Positions 8,723 to 16,601 of a DNA stretch of 64,000 bases are shown piece by piece (position 1 is the stretch's first letter; every line of letters starts with the position of its first letter). The stretch is from NCBI GenBank assembly GCA_902587165.1, contig CACIKF010000001.1, forward strand, positions 363,501-427,500, given 5' to 3'. The notes beneath the pieces are model-generated. The model had not been told where the DNA came from and ran no database searches. It was given only the letters and a program-made list of their open reading frames with translations. The translations under genes were made by a program, and so were the position numbers. Origin of the DNA: Puniceicoccaceae bacterium (GTDB lineage: Bacteria > Verrucomicrobiota > Verrucomicrobiia > Opitutales > Coraliomargaritaceae).

Positions 8723-10162
8723 ATGGAAACTGTCGCTGAGCTTCGCAAACCACTAGTTGCCGTCGCAGGCGCTAGTGGGTTTGTCGGGTCTCATTTGCGC
8801 AATTATCTCAAAGGTGATTATCGGTTTCGTGCGCTCACACGCAGTACTTCCGTGGCCGAACAAAGCCCCGACGCGAGCAGCACGGAGTGGCGTGAGTGTG
8901 ATCTTTATTCACTCCCAAAAGTCACCAAAGCATTGCTTGGCTGTGATTGCGGCATTTATCTTGTGCATTCAATGGCACCGTCTTCTCGACTTGTGCAGGG
9001 CAGCTTTGAAGATACCGACTTATTACTCGCGGATAATTTTATCCGCGCTGCCGAGGCTGCAGGGCTCAAACACGTCGTCTACTTGAGCGGGCTTATGCCA
9101 AACACGAGGGAGTCTCTGTCGCCGCATCTACGAAGCCGACTTGAAGTGGAAAACGTCCTGCGTTCTCGCTCGATCAAAGTGACTGTATTGCGTGCGGGCT
9201 TGATTTTTGGTCCGGGGGGGTCCTCGTTTTCGTTACTGATCAACTTGGTTCGCCGACTCCCTGTCATGTTACTGCCGGCTTGGGGGCGCTCAAAGACCCA
9301 ATCAATAGATATCGAGAATGTCTGCCAAGCTTTCATGCTTTGCTTGCAAGAGACTGAATTGGCTGGGGAGACTTACGATCTAGGCGGACACTGCGCCATG
9401 ACCTATCGCGAGATGATCAGTCAAACCGCCGACCTACTTGGCAAGCGCGCTCGCTTCTTTAATTTTCCTTATAATTGCTTTGGACTCTCTAAGCACTGGG
9501 TCTCCGTGTTCGGGGGTGTGCCACCTACTCTTGCGGGGCCATTGCTAGAAAGTCTGCAACATGACCTCGTAGCCCAGTCTAGCGTCCTGAGCGCAAGGCT
9601 GAAAAATAAATTGGTTAATTTTGAGGCCTCTTTTCGCAAAAGCGTAGATGGCGAAGGAATACCAAAACCAAACCCACGCAGTGCGACCCAAGCCTCGGAT
9701 CGTAAGTTTATTAAACAAGCCCGCCGAGTGCGTTCGGTGCAGCGCATGCCCTTGCCTGCAAATTGGAGCGCACAAAAGATAGCCACGGAATATGGCGAAT
9801 TCCTCAGCCGCCGTTTACGCGGACTGATCGACGCGACTAAGGATTCCGACGGCGTTGTGCGCTTAGCTACCCTTGGTGGGATCGTCCTTCTGGAACTCAC
9901 TCCTTCACCCTACTCGCAGGGGAGTGAGCGACGATGCGCCTTTTACATATCAGGGGGTAGGCTCTCTCGCGATGTCGACCCGCCTGGGCGATTAGAGTTC
10001 CGCTTGTTTCCCGAGCAGGCTTGTTTGATCGCCTCTATCCACGGTTTCGCACCGACTCTCCCATGGTGGATCTACGCGAATACGCAGGCGCGCATCCATT
10101 TAGCAGTAATGCGTGTTTTTGGCAGACATCTAGAGCAGAAGTCGGAACAAAGTAAGCTCTAA
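8723..10162 (+). CDS. NAD(P)-binding epimerase-like protein with an extra C-terminal domain
   Basis: A 479-residue protein. The first 290 residues or so are an atypical short-chain dehydrogenase/NAD(P)H-binding fold: the Rossmann motif GASGFVG is at residues 16-22, and a YLSGL segment and the hydrophobic strand order of NmrA/epimerase-like proteins follow. After a linker rich in charged residues (about 300-345) comes a C-terminal domain of about 130 residues that I do not recognise, with the segments LATLGGIVLLEL and LEFRLFPEQACLIASIHGF. The reaction is unknown. It starts three bases after dps, which suggests coexpression with a stress protein. Confidence 0.7.
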   Translation: METVAELRKPLVAVAGASGFVGSHLRNYLKGDYRFRALTRSTSVAEQSPDASSTEWRECDLYSLPKVTKALLGCDCGIYLVHSMAPSSRLVQGSFEDTDLLLADNFIRAAEAAGLKHVVYLSGLMPNTRESLSPHLRSRLEVENVLRSRSIKVTVLRAGLIFGPGGSSFSLLINLVRRLPVMLLPAWGRSKTQSIDIENVCQAFMLCLQETELAGETYDLGGHCAMTYREMISQTADLLGKRARFFNFPYNCFGLSKHWVSVFGGVPPTLAGPLLESLQHDLVAQSSVLSARLKNKLVNFEASFRKSVDGEGIPKPNPRSATQASDRKFIKQARRVRSVQRMPLPANWSAQKIATEYGEFLSRRLRGLIDATKDSDGVVRLATLGGIVLLELTPSPYSQGSERRCAFYISGGRLSRDVDPPGRLEFRLFPEQACLIASIHGFAPTLPWWIYANTQARIHLAVMRVFGRHLEQKSEQSKL

Positions 10163-10166
10163 TCTA

Positions 10167-10196
10167 GGGGACGAAAGCCTTAGCTTTCGGCTACCC
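10167..10196. terminator. Palindromic hairpin between convergent genes
   Basis: CGAAAGC (10172-10178) and GCTTTCG (10183-10189) form a perfect seven-base stem with a four-base loop. An outer GGGG/CCCC pairing extends it. It sits between the NAD(P)-binding gene and the convergent pal-like gene, as a bidirectional terminator would, but has no T-tract on either side. It could instead be an interspersed palindromic repeat. Confidence 0.5.
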
Positions 10197-10211
10197 CAAC
10201 ATTCAATTAGC

Positions 10212-10760
10212 TTACTTCTTTAGTATAATAAGATCTGCACGGCGATCTTTCAAAGACATCTCTTTGGATGAGCCGCTGATTGCTTCAAGGCTACCCTTAG
10301 AGAGCTTTTCTATACGCTCAGGCGTGATGCCGAGCGTGTCAAGGTAGTCGCTGATGCTGTTTGCGCGGCGATCACCTAGCGCGAGGTTATACTCACTGGT
10401 GCCATACCAGTCGCAGTGACCTTCAACTAGAAGATGGTCTTCTGAGTTCTGTTCTAAATGCTCGGCAGCTTCCTGAAGCTTTAATCGCTCAGAGGCAGCG
10501 ACAGAGGAAGAATCAAATCCGAAGTAGACGGAAGGCAGCACGTCCCTGACCATAGTAAAGTCGCCATATTTATCGTCGCTGATGTCATCGCCTTCATTGC
10601 GCTCTTGGAGGCTCCCATCGAACTCGTCTGGGATAAAATTCATATCGCCAAAGCGGTTACTTCCATCGCTGTATTGGGAGGGCGCTTGTGTGCTGGTGCA
10701 ACCGCTAAGGACAAAAATTGATAAAATCAGAGTAAGGAATGTACGGGCGGTCTTGTTCAT
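10212..10760 (-). CDS. Pal-like OmpA-domain lipoprotein
   Basis: A 182-residue protein with a lipoprotein signal (lipobox LSGC, cysteine near residue 21) and a C-terminal OmpA-like peptidoglycan-binding domain of about 110 residues. The domain shows the family landmarks VYFGFDSSSV, VEGHCDWYGTSEYN and LGDRRANSI. This matches Pal, the outer-membrane lipoprotein that ties the envelope to peptidoglycan in the Tol-Pal complex. No tol genes are visible nearby, so it may be an accessory paralogue. The stretch between signal and domain is acidic and of low complexity. Confidence 0.85.
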   Translation of the reverse strand: MNKTARTFLTLILSIFVLSGCTSTQAPSQYSDGSNRFGDMNFIPDEFDGSLQERNEGDDISDDKYGDFTMVRDVLPSVYFGFDSSSVAASERLKLQEAAEHLEQNSEDHLLVEGHCDWYGTSEYNLALGDRRANSISDYLDTLGITPERIEKLSKGSLEAISGSSKEMSLKDRRADLIILKK

Positions 10761-10847
10761 AATTTCATAATGTGGTGGTTTGATTTGTAACTCGCAAACA
10801 TTTTCCTATTACTTGGAATAAATTTTTACTTCCAACTGCACCTTTCT

Positions 10848-11675
10848 ATGTCAGCGCCCATCGTATTTCTGGTTGATAACGGATCGCTCCGCCCGCAAGC
10901 AACTTTAATATTGCGCAGCTTAGCGGATGCTTTAGCGGAGCGTACTGTTTTGTCAGTTGAGGCAGTCAGTCTACTGCATTCGCATAAGATTGCGGCCGAT
11001 AAACTAAATGGCGTGTCTGCGACTATCGTTAAACGTCGCTTGCGAGAGTGCCTAGCGGCGGGGCAGCGCGAGTTTATCTTTCTGCCACTCTTCCTGGGCC
11101 CTAGTCTAGCAGTTACCGATTACCTGCCACAAGTCGTCGATGAATTGTCGGGCGAATATCCCGAGTTGAATGTTAGAATTGCTTCCGTTCTTGCTGGCGA
11201 GAATCTTGATCTACCGGACCCTCGTCTTGCGCAGATACTAGCAGATCAAATTCGCACTTTAAAGCCTTCACCAAATACGAAGGTGGCACTGGTCGATCAC
11301 GGAACGCCAATCATCGAAGTCAACCGTGTGCGAAACGCGGTGGGGCGGCAACTGGCAAGTGAGCTAGATGCTTCCCTAGTATTGCCTTGTTCGATGGAAC
11401 GGCGAGAGGGTGAGGCCTACGCATTCAATGATCCTTTACTAGAAAAGCTTGGGGAAGTCGATCATTTCGCGGGCGGGCGCCTAATCCTCGCAATGTTTTT
11501 TCTACTTCCCGGTCGCCACGCAGGGGAGGGAGGCGACGTGGCCGAAATCTGCGACGGTTTAATTTCAGAAGGCGTTTTCGAGCAGATTCAAAATACGCCT
11601 TTGCTGGGAGAGCATCCGATGCTACTCGAGATCTTGGAAGATCGGCTGCGGGATACATTGTCACGTAATATTTAA
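10848..11675 (+). CDS. CbiX-like sirohydrochlorin chelatase family protein, N-terminal half lacking metal ligands
   Basis: A 275-residue protein made of two related CbiX-type halves. In this chelatase family each active half has a histidine in an HGS/HGT motif and a second histidine about 75 residues later. The C-terminal half keeps both (H151 in DHGTP and H224 in PGRHAGEGGD). In the N-terminal half the matching positions are N11 (DNGS) and S86 (FLGPSLAVTD), so only the C-terminal half looks able to bind metal. Its role could be cobalt or iron insertion into a tetrapyrrole. No other tetrapyrrole gene is in the window, so the substrate is open. Confidence 0.7.
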   Translation: MSAPIVFLVDNGSLRPQATLILRSLADALAERTVLSVEAVSLLHSHKIAADKLNGVSATIVKRRLRECLAAGQREFIFLPLFLGPSLAVTDYLPQVVDELSGEYPELNVRIASVLAGENLDLPDPRLAQILADQIRTLKPSPNTKVALVDHGTPIIEVNRVRNAVGRQLASELDASLVLPCSMERREGEAYAFNDPLLEKLGEVDHFAGGRLILAMFFLLPGRHAGEGGDVAEICDGLISEGVFEQIQNTPLLGEHPMLLEILEDRLRDTLSRNI

Positions 11676-11705
11676 CAATGAAGATCGCTTGTGCGGGCTA
11701 GACCT

Positions 11706-12350
11706 TTACGCGTCGATCGAGATCAAGCCATTGTTAATCGCATAGCGCGTTAGGCTAGCTACGTTGTGTAAGTCTAGCTTACGCATCAAATTCGTTCGGT
11801 GGTTCTCGGCGGTTTTAACGCTGATTTCGAGTTTTTTGGCGATTTCGCGCGTACTATGACTTTCTGCAATCAACTGGAGGATTTCACGCTCACGCTTAGT
11901 CAAAATATTGACGCCTGAGTCGTTTGACTTTGGGTCGGCCATGGCATCACGCAGCAAAAGCGCGACCTCAGGCCCGAAGTAACTGCCGCCGCTAGCCACG
12001 ATTTCGACTCCTTTACGTAGCTCCGAGAGCGGAGCGGATTTCTCCACAAATCCGTGCGCCCCTGCTTGCAGAAGCTCGCGCACAAGGCTGGGACTTTGGT
12101 AACCGGAAAAGATTAAAATCTGCGTGCTAGGTAGCTTTTCGCGGAAAACCTTCAATATCTCAGTACCGTTGAGATTGGGCAACATGACATCTAGAATTAC
12201 AAAATCTGGCCCTTGTTCGAGACAGGCCTCGCAGCCCGTTCGACCGTCCCCACTTTCGATGATAACTTCAAAGGCATCTTTATCAATTACTGCTTGGCTA
12301 ACCATCTCTCGGATAGCTGTTTGATCTTCAATTATGGCCACTGTCTTCAT
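11706..12350 (-). CDS. NarL/LuxR-type response regulator
   Basis: A 214-residue two-domain regulator. The receiver domain has the acidic pocket (E8, D9) and phospho-acceptor D54 in [12 protein letters not shown]. The C-terminal LuxR-type helix-turn-helix runs from LTKREREIL to about residue 205 ([12 protein letters not shown]). It should bind DNA when phosphorylated by a sensor kinase. No kinase gene lies nearby, so it is an orphan here. It converges with the CbiX-like gene 30 bases away and lies downstream of the sugar-kinase gene with a 57-base gap. Confidence 0.9.
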   Translation of the reverse strand: MKTVAIIEDQTAIREMVSQAVIDKDAFEVIIESGDGRTGCEACLEQGPDFVILDVMLPNLNGTEILKVFREKLPSTQILIFSGYQSPSLVRELLQAGAHGFVEKSAPLSELRKGVEIVASGGSYFGPEVALLLRDAMADPKSNDSGVNILTKREREILQLIAESHSTREIAKKLEISVKTAENHRTNLMRKLDLHNVASLTRYAINNGLISIDA

Positions 12351-12407
12351 GATAATAGTCTAACTTTAATTATGGTGGGCTATGCCCTGCATATAAAGCT
12401 TTTAGTT

Positions 12408-13364
12408 TTAGGAATATGAGGCCTCTTTGAGCTTATCGATATTGCCATCACTTATTTCGCAGTTAACAGCTTTGAGCGCCATTAACACGGCACCTGCTGT
12501 AGGGCTTAAAATCGGCTGAGTAATAATTGCACTTGGGATGCGTGCTTTAAGCGCCGCTTCCAGAGAATTAGAAAAATAAGCGTGCTTGAGGAGTCCACCT
12601 GACAATAAAACGGAGGGCGCCTTGATGCCTAGTTGGCGACTCGTACTGAATACGCAATTGGAGAGAGAGCCCACACCTTCGGCCACGATCGCAATCGAAG
12701 CAGCGTCGCCCGCGCTGGCCAAATTGAGTATGATCGGAGCGAGTCGAGCGCGCTCACTGCGCGACAAGCCAGAATCGTGGATCCGCGCCTTAAAAGTATT
12801 CATGTGGTCGATCTTTAAAAACCCCATCACTGCTTGCTTAAGAAGACTTTCGGTAAGGCGGCCATCAGTTTGGCTGACACACGCTTGCAGCGCGCGCAAA
12901 CCGATCCAGCTACCGCTACCCACATCATCCACAAGATCACCCCAGTCACCACACTTTGCGCTGCGACCATCGCAGGTGCGTCCGTAGCAGGCTGAGCCCG
13001 TTCCCGCTACCAGAACAATACCTGTTTTATTCGCAAGCCCACCAGTTAGGGCAATTTCTAGGTCATGCCCGATCGTGCAGGCGGTTTGCTTACCGAGAAG
13101 TTCCTTTGTGATTGTTCTGACCTTAGCCCTTGTATCAGCCTCTCCCGCCCCGGCGAGACCGAAGTGAGCAGAAACGATTTTTGAGCAATCAATGGATCGG
13201 GTGGCTTGTTCGATCGCCTCTTGCAGATGTGCCTTTAATTCTGCGGCAGAGGAGGTTCTTGGATTTGTTCCCCCACTGAGACCCTCGCCAATGATTTGAC
13301 CGTAGGCATCGCAGAGAAGCGCTCGGGTACGACTGCCTCCGCCGTCAATGCCTAGGGCGTACAC
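12408..13364 (-). CDS. BadF/BadG-family ATPase, N-acetylglucosamine-kinase-like
   Basis: A 318-residue protein of the ASKHA superfamily. The N-terminal phosphate-binding motif GIDGGGSRTRALL and the GTGSACYGR and GGWG-like (CGDWGDLVDDVGSGSWIG) segments match the BadF/BcrA group that includes N-acetylglucosamine and glucosamine kinases. It probably phosphorylates an amino sugar in the cytoplasm, for instance during wall recycling. The start is a GTG at 13362-13364, one base after the stop of the broken hpt, so the two were once an operon. Confidence 0.82.
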   Translation of the reverse strand: MYALGIDGGGSRTRALLCDAYGQIIGEGLSGGTNPRTSSAAELKAHLQEAIEQATRSIDCSKIVSAHFGLAGAGEADTRAKVRTITKELLGKQTACTIGHDLEIALTGGLANKTGIVLVAGTGSACYGRTCDGRSAKCGDWGDLVDDVGSGSWIGLRALQACVSQTDGRLTESLLKQAVMGFLKIDHMNTFKARIHDSGLSRSERARLAPIILNLASAGDAASIAIVAEGVGSLSNCVFSTSRQLGIKAPSVLLSGGLLKHAYFSNSLEAALKARIPSAIITQPILSPTAGAVLMALKAVNCEISDGNIDKLKEASYS

Positions 13365-13365
13365 G

Positions 13366-13960
13366 TTAAGACCATTCGGTTAGATTTTGAAGTTTGGGAC
13401 GAAGCACGCCGATACATGGCAGTTGGCGGTAGCGCTCGGCAAAGTCGAGGCCGTATCCAACTACGAATTCGTTAGGGATACGGAAGCCCACAAAGTCAGC
13501 CTCGAAGTCGACATTGCGGGTGGTCTTTTTATCGAGTAGCACAAAGGTCTTCAGTGAGGCGGGCTGCATAGCTTTGAAGATTTCAGTGACGTGCGAAAGA
13601 GTCCTACCCGAGTCGAGGATGTCGTCGATGATGAGCAAATAGAGGCCTTTCAAGTCGAGGCGGATCTTATCAATGATTTCTGGCTTCTGCATCGACTTAT
13701 TAATCTACGATAGTTAGCGAAAGGCATACAGTCGAGTTTATTGAGATACTCAGCTGGCGAAAAAGGTCTGCTACGAAGATGATGGCTCCGTTGATAATAG
13801 CAACTCCTGCGACATCGCGCTCCTCGTAGGCTTCGTTGATTTCTTTATCTAGCTCTATCAAGCGCGCTTGGATAGCAGCCTCGGTGACGATAATAGGATC
13901 AATATCTCCGAGTGGGTTGTGAGTAGGGTCGTTGTTTTGTATCAGAAGAGATTCACTGAA
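13366..13960 (-). pseudogene. hpt: Hypoxanthine phosphoribosyltransferase, frameshifted
   Basis: Two fragments in different minus-strand frames together make a phosphoribosyltransferase. The N-terminal half (frame open from 13960, stop at 13700-13702) reads DIDPIIVTEAAIQARL and GVAIINGAIIFVADLFRQL, the usual first half of Hpt, but has no in-frame ATG, GTG or TTG ahead of it. The C-terminal half (13366-13692) holds the PRPP loop [14 protein letters not shown] and the end motif [13 protein letters not shown]. The flexible-loop region between them has lost its frame. An intact hpt-like gene exists at 18725-19309, which may have made this copy dispensable. The C-terminal half could still be translated from its own ATG, but it would lack half the fold. 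Confidence 0.75.
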
Positions 13961-14003
13961 TTAGTAGCAAATTTCAAAATGTTGGCACAATTTAGAGTTC
14001 CAA

Positions 14004-15140
14004 TTACTCTTCTTTGAAACTCTCGTGAACGATCAGGCCGCCACGTGTAATTAGACAACCTTTCATAATCTCATCGTCTTCGCTGAACTGAAAGTTCTTC
14101 GCTTCGGCATCCCAGAAGTGCTCGATGAGATTATAGAAATTAGAAGCGAGCATGCATGACGCGTCTTTAGGGAAATAGCCTTCTAGATTTTCGGGGCCAA
14201 TCACGCGGACGCCATTTGCGGCAAGGACCTCTTCGCCGACTTTTGAGCCTTCCACGTTACCGCCAGATTCGACGGCAAAGTCGATCACGATACTTCCAGC
14301 CTGCATTTGCGCGAGCACGTCCGCATCGAGAATAAGGGGTGCCTTGCGACCGAAGAGTTTTGCCGTCGTAATAACAATGTCGGCGCGAGCGCAGGCTTTG
14401 GTCATTTCTTGGCGCTGCGTTTCCATTTGCTCTGGAGTGAGTTCTTGGGCGTAGCCTTGGTCGGTCTGCCCTGTGTCCCCGAGGTCGACTTTGATAAACT
14501 TTGCGCCTAGAGACCTAACCTGATCTTCGACTGCGGGGCGAGTATCGAAGGCCTCTACGCGCGCACCGAGACGTTTTGCCGTAGCGATGGCTTGCAAGCC
14601 TGCCACGCCAACGCCGATTACTAAGACGCGGGCAGGTGAGATAGTGCCAGAGGGCGTCATCATCATCGGCAGAATCTTACGCATACGATTGGTAGCCATG
14701 ATGACGGCGGCGTAGCCAGCCAAGTTAGCCTGCGAGGAGAGAGCGTCCATTTTCTGCGCGAGCGTGGTTCTCGGAATCATCTCCATACTGATCGCGGCGA
14801 GTTCGCGATTGGCCAGATCGGCGATCAGCGCGGACTCATTAAAGGGGTCGAGGAAACTAATGTGGAGTGTGCCAGGGCGCAAGGCATCAATCTCCGCGGC
14901 TTGGGGCTTACGCACACGTGTTACGATGTCAGCGGCAGCGTATGCAGTAGCGGCATCGCTGATCATTTTAGCACCTGCAGCCTCGTAGTCACTGTTTTTG
15001 AAGTCCGACTTCAGACCTAGACCTTTTTCGACAAAAACATCGAGCCCAAGCTCTTTAAGCTTTTTGACCGTAGCCGGCACAATAGCGGCGCGCGTTTCGG
15101 CGTGGTGAGACTCTCGGGGTGCAAAAAGACTTTTTATCAT
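14004..15140 (-). CDS. pntA: NAD(P) transhydrogenase alpha subunit, domain I part (PntAA-type), without partners
   Basis: A 378-residue soluble protein of the alanine dehydrogenase/PNT family. The first half carries the APRESHHAETRAAIVP segment, and the NAD-binding half has VLVIGVGVAGLQAIATAKRLGA and later IVDFAVESGGNVEGS-like sequence. This matches the separate NAD-binding subunit of the proton-translocating transhydrogenase found in bacteria with a three-gene pnt operon. The two membrane and NADP-binding subunits normally follow at once. Here the next gene downstream is the broken hpt, so they must lie elsewhere or be lost. I start at the ATG at 15138-15140. A TTG at 15155 lies five codons upstream. 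Confidence 0.85.
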   Translation of the reverse strand: MIKSLFAPRESHHAETRAAIVPATVKKLKELGLDVFVEKGLGLKSDFKNSDYEAAGAKMISDAATAYAAADIVTRVRKPQAAEIDALRPGTLHISFLDPFNESALIADLANRELAAISMEMIPRTTLAQKMDALSSQANLAGYAAVIMATNRMRKILPMMMTPSGTISPARVLVIGVGVAGLQAIATAKRLGARVEAFDTRPAVEDQVRSLGAKFIKVDLGDTGQTDQGYAQELTPEQMETQRQEMTKACARADIVITTAKLFGRKAPLILDADVLAQMQAGSIVIDFAVESGGNVEGSKVGEEVLAANGVRVIGPENLEGYFPKDASCMLASNFYNLIEHFWDAEAKNFQFSEDDEIMKGCLITRGGLIVHESFKEE

Positions 15141-15309
15141 AAGTTTATAGTTCAAAGAATCCTAGTAATCGCGGCAAGTTTCAAGTGAATCACCCAATGA
15201 GGAGAGACCTAAACTTTCAACCGTAATTATGGAAATGTGGGGCAAGTGCCGAGGGTCATTCCTCAGTTGTGAGCCCCTGACGAGGTGAAAACTTTTAACC
15301 TAATAGAAA

Positions 15310-15345
15310 CAAAAAAGCCGGAGACGCAAATGCGAATCCGGCTTT
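15310..15345 (-). terminator. Rho-independent terminator of fba
   Basis: On the minus strand a nine-base stem (AAAGCCGGA with TCCGGCTTT, at 15337-15345 and 15314-15322) closes a loop that itself contains CGCA/TGCG. A run of T residues follows, corresponding to the A tract at 15310-15316. It lies about 20 bases beyond the fba stop codon. Confidence 0.9.
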
Positions 15346-15366
15346 GAGAATTAACATGGCTGAGCT

Positions 15367-16398
15367 TTAAACAGTGCCGCAGATTGTTTTACCAATAGAG
15401 CAGAGATCTTCGGCTGCTTGGACCAGGCGACCCGCCATATTCTTCTCGGCTTTTTTGAGGTAGCCTCGAGGGTCGTAAACCTTCTTGTTGCCCACTTCGC
15501 CATCAATCTTAAGCACACCTTCAATGTTTTCGCAGATATGAGTAACGACAGGTCGAGTAAATGCATACTGGGTATCCGTATCGATGTTCATCTTGATGAC
15601 ACCATACTCAAGTGTCTCGCGAATATCGCTAAGCTCGGAGCCAGAACCACCGTGGAATACAAGATCCATGAAGGCATCTGCACCGTGCTTATCAGTGACA
15701 GCCTTCTGCCCGTCGCGAAGAATCTTGGGTTGTAGCTTAACCGAACCAGGCTTGTAAGCACCATGGACATTGCCGAAAGTCGCTGCAAAGATGAAGCGCC
15801 CAATTGGCTGAAGGGCTTCATACACTTCGACCATGTCTTCAGGCGTCGTATAGAGCTTTTCTATCGGAAGGCCGGATGTATCGTGGCCATCTTCTTCGCC
15901 ACCTACGCAGCCAGCTTCGACCTCAAGGATAATGTCGAGCTCAGAGCACTCTTTAAGTAGTTCTCTAGAGATCTTTAAGTTCTCATCAAGTTCGACAACC
16001 GAGCCGTCGAACATATGTGATTGGAAGAGAGGACCCTTGCCTTCGGCGATACGCTTGCGCGACGCCTCAAGGAGTGGTTTGAGAAAGCCGTCGACCTTTT
16101 CTGGGTGGCAGTGGTCTGTGTGGAGAGCGATGAGAACATCGTGCTTTTCTGCGAGAACGTGGGTCGCTTCTGCCAATACGATGGCTCCAAAGGCTGCATC
16201 ATTGACGTTCAGGCCAGATGCGAACTGGCCGCCTCCAGTGGAAACTTGGATGATGCCGTCAGATTTCGAGTCGGCAAAGGCCTTGAGCGCGGCATTAATT
16301 GTAGTGATCGAAGTCACATTGACGGCCGGATAGGCGTAGTTGCCCTTTTGGGCGGCGTCGAGCATCGCTTCGTATTGTTTTGGTGTGGCTACTGGCAT
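15367..16398 (-). CDS. fba: Class II fructose-bisphosphate aldolase
   Basis: A 343-residue zinc-dependent aldolase that splits fructose 1,6-bisphosphate into the two triose phosphates in glycolysis and makes it in gluconeogenesis. Zinc-site and family motifs are clear: ALHTDHCHPEKVDGF, EVEAGCVGGEEDGHDTSG, FGNVHGAYKPG and VFHGGSGS. The GGEEDG segment and length place it with the longer FbaA-type (class IIA) enzymes. It is monocistronic, with its own terminator, and is divergent from uvrB across about 200 bases. Confidence 0.93.
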   Translation of the reverse strand: MPVATPKQYEAMLDAAQKGNYAYPAVNVTSITTINAALKAFADSKSDGIIQVSTGGGQFASGLNVNDAAFGAIVLAEATHVLAEKHDVLIALHTDHCHPEKVDGFLKPLLEASRKRIAEGKGPLFQSHMFDGSVVELDENLKISRELLKECSELDIILEVEAGCVGGEEDGHDTSGLPIEKLYTTPEDMVEVYEALQPIGRFIFAATFGNVHGAYKPGSVKLQPKILRDGQKAVTDKHGADAFMDLVFHGGSGSELSDIRETLEYGVIKMNIDTDTQYAFTRPVVTHICENIEGVLKIDGEVGNKKVYDPRGYLKKAEKNMAGRLVQAAEDLCSIGKTICGTV

Positions 16399-16601
16399 TT
16401 TTGATTAATTTGAGTTATCTAACTTTCGATTTAAACAAGCGCTCGAAATGAAGCGACTTTGTGAATTGCAAGTTAAATTGGCTAGCGATTGTTTTTCAAC
16501 CTTCTTATTACACATAGATTTGGGCGGCCATACGCGGACGTGCCCCCTATTTTTCGATGCATCGTCTTGCGCTCGACCGGAACTAAGCCTTCTCTGCCCT
16601 T

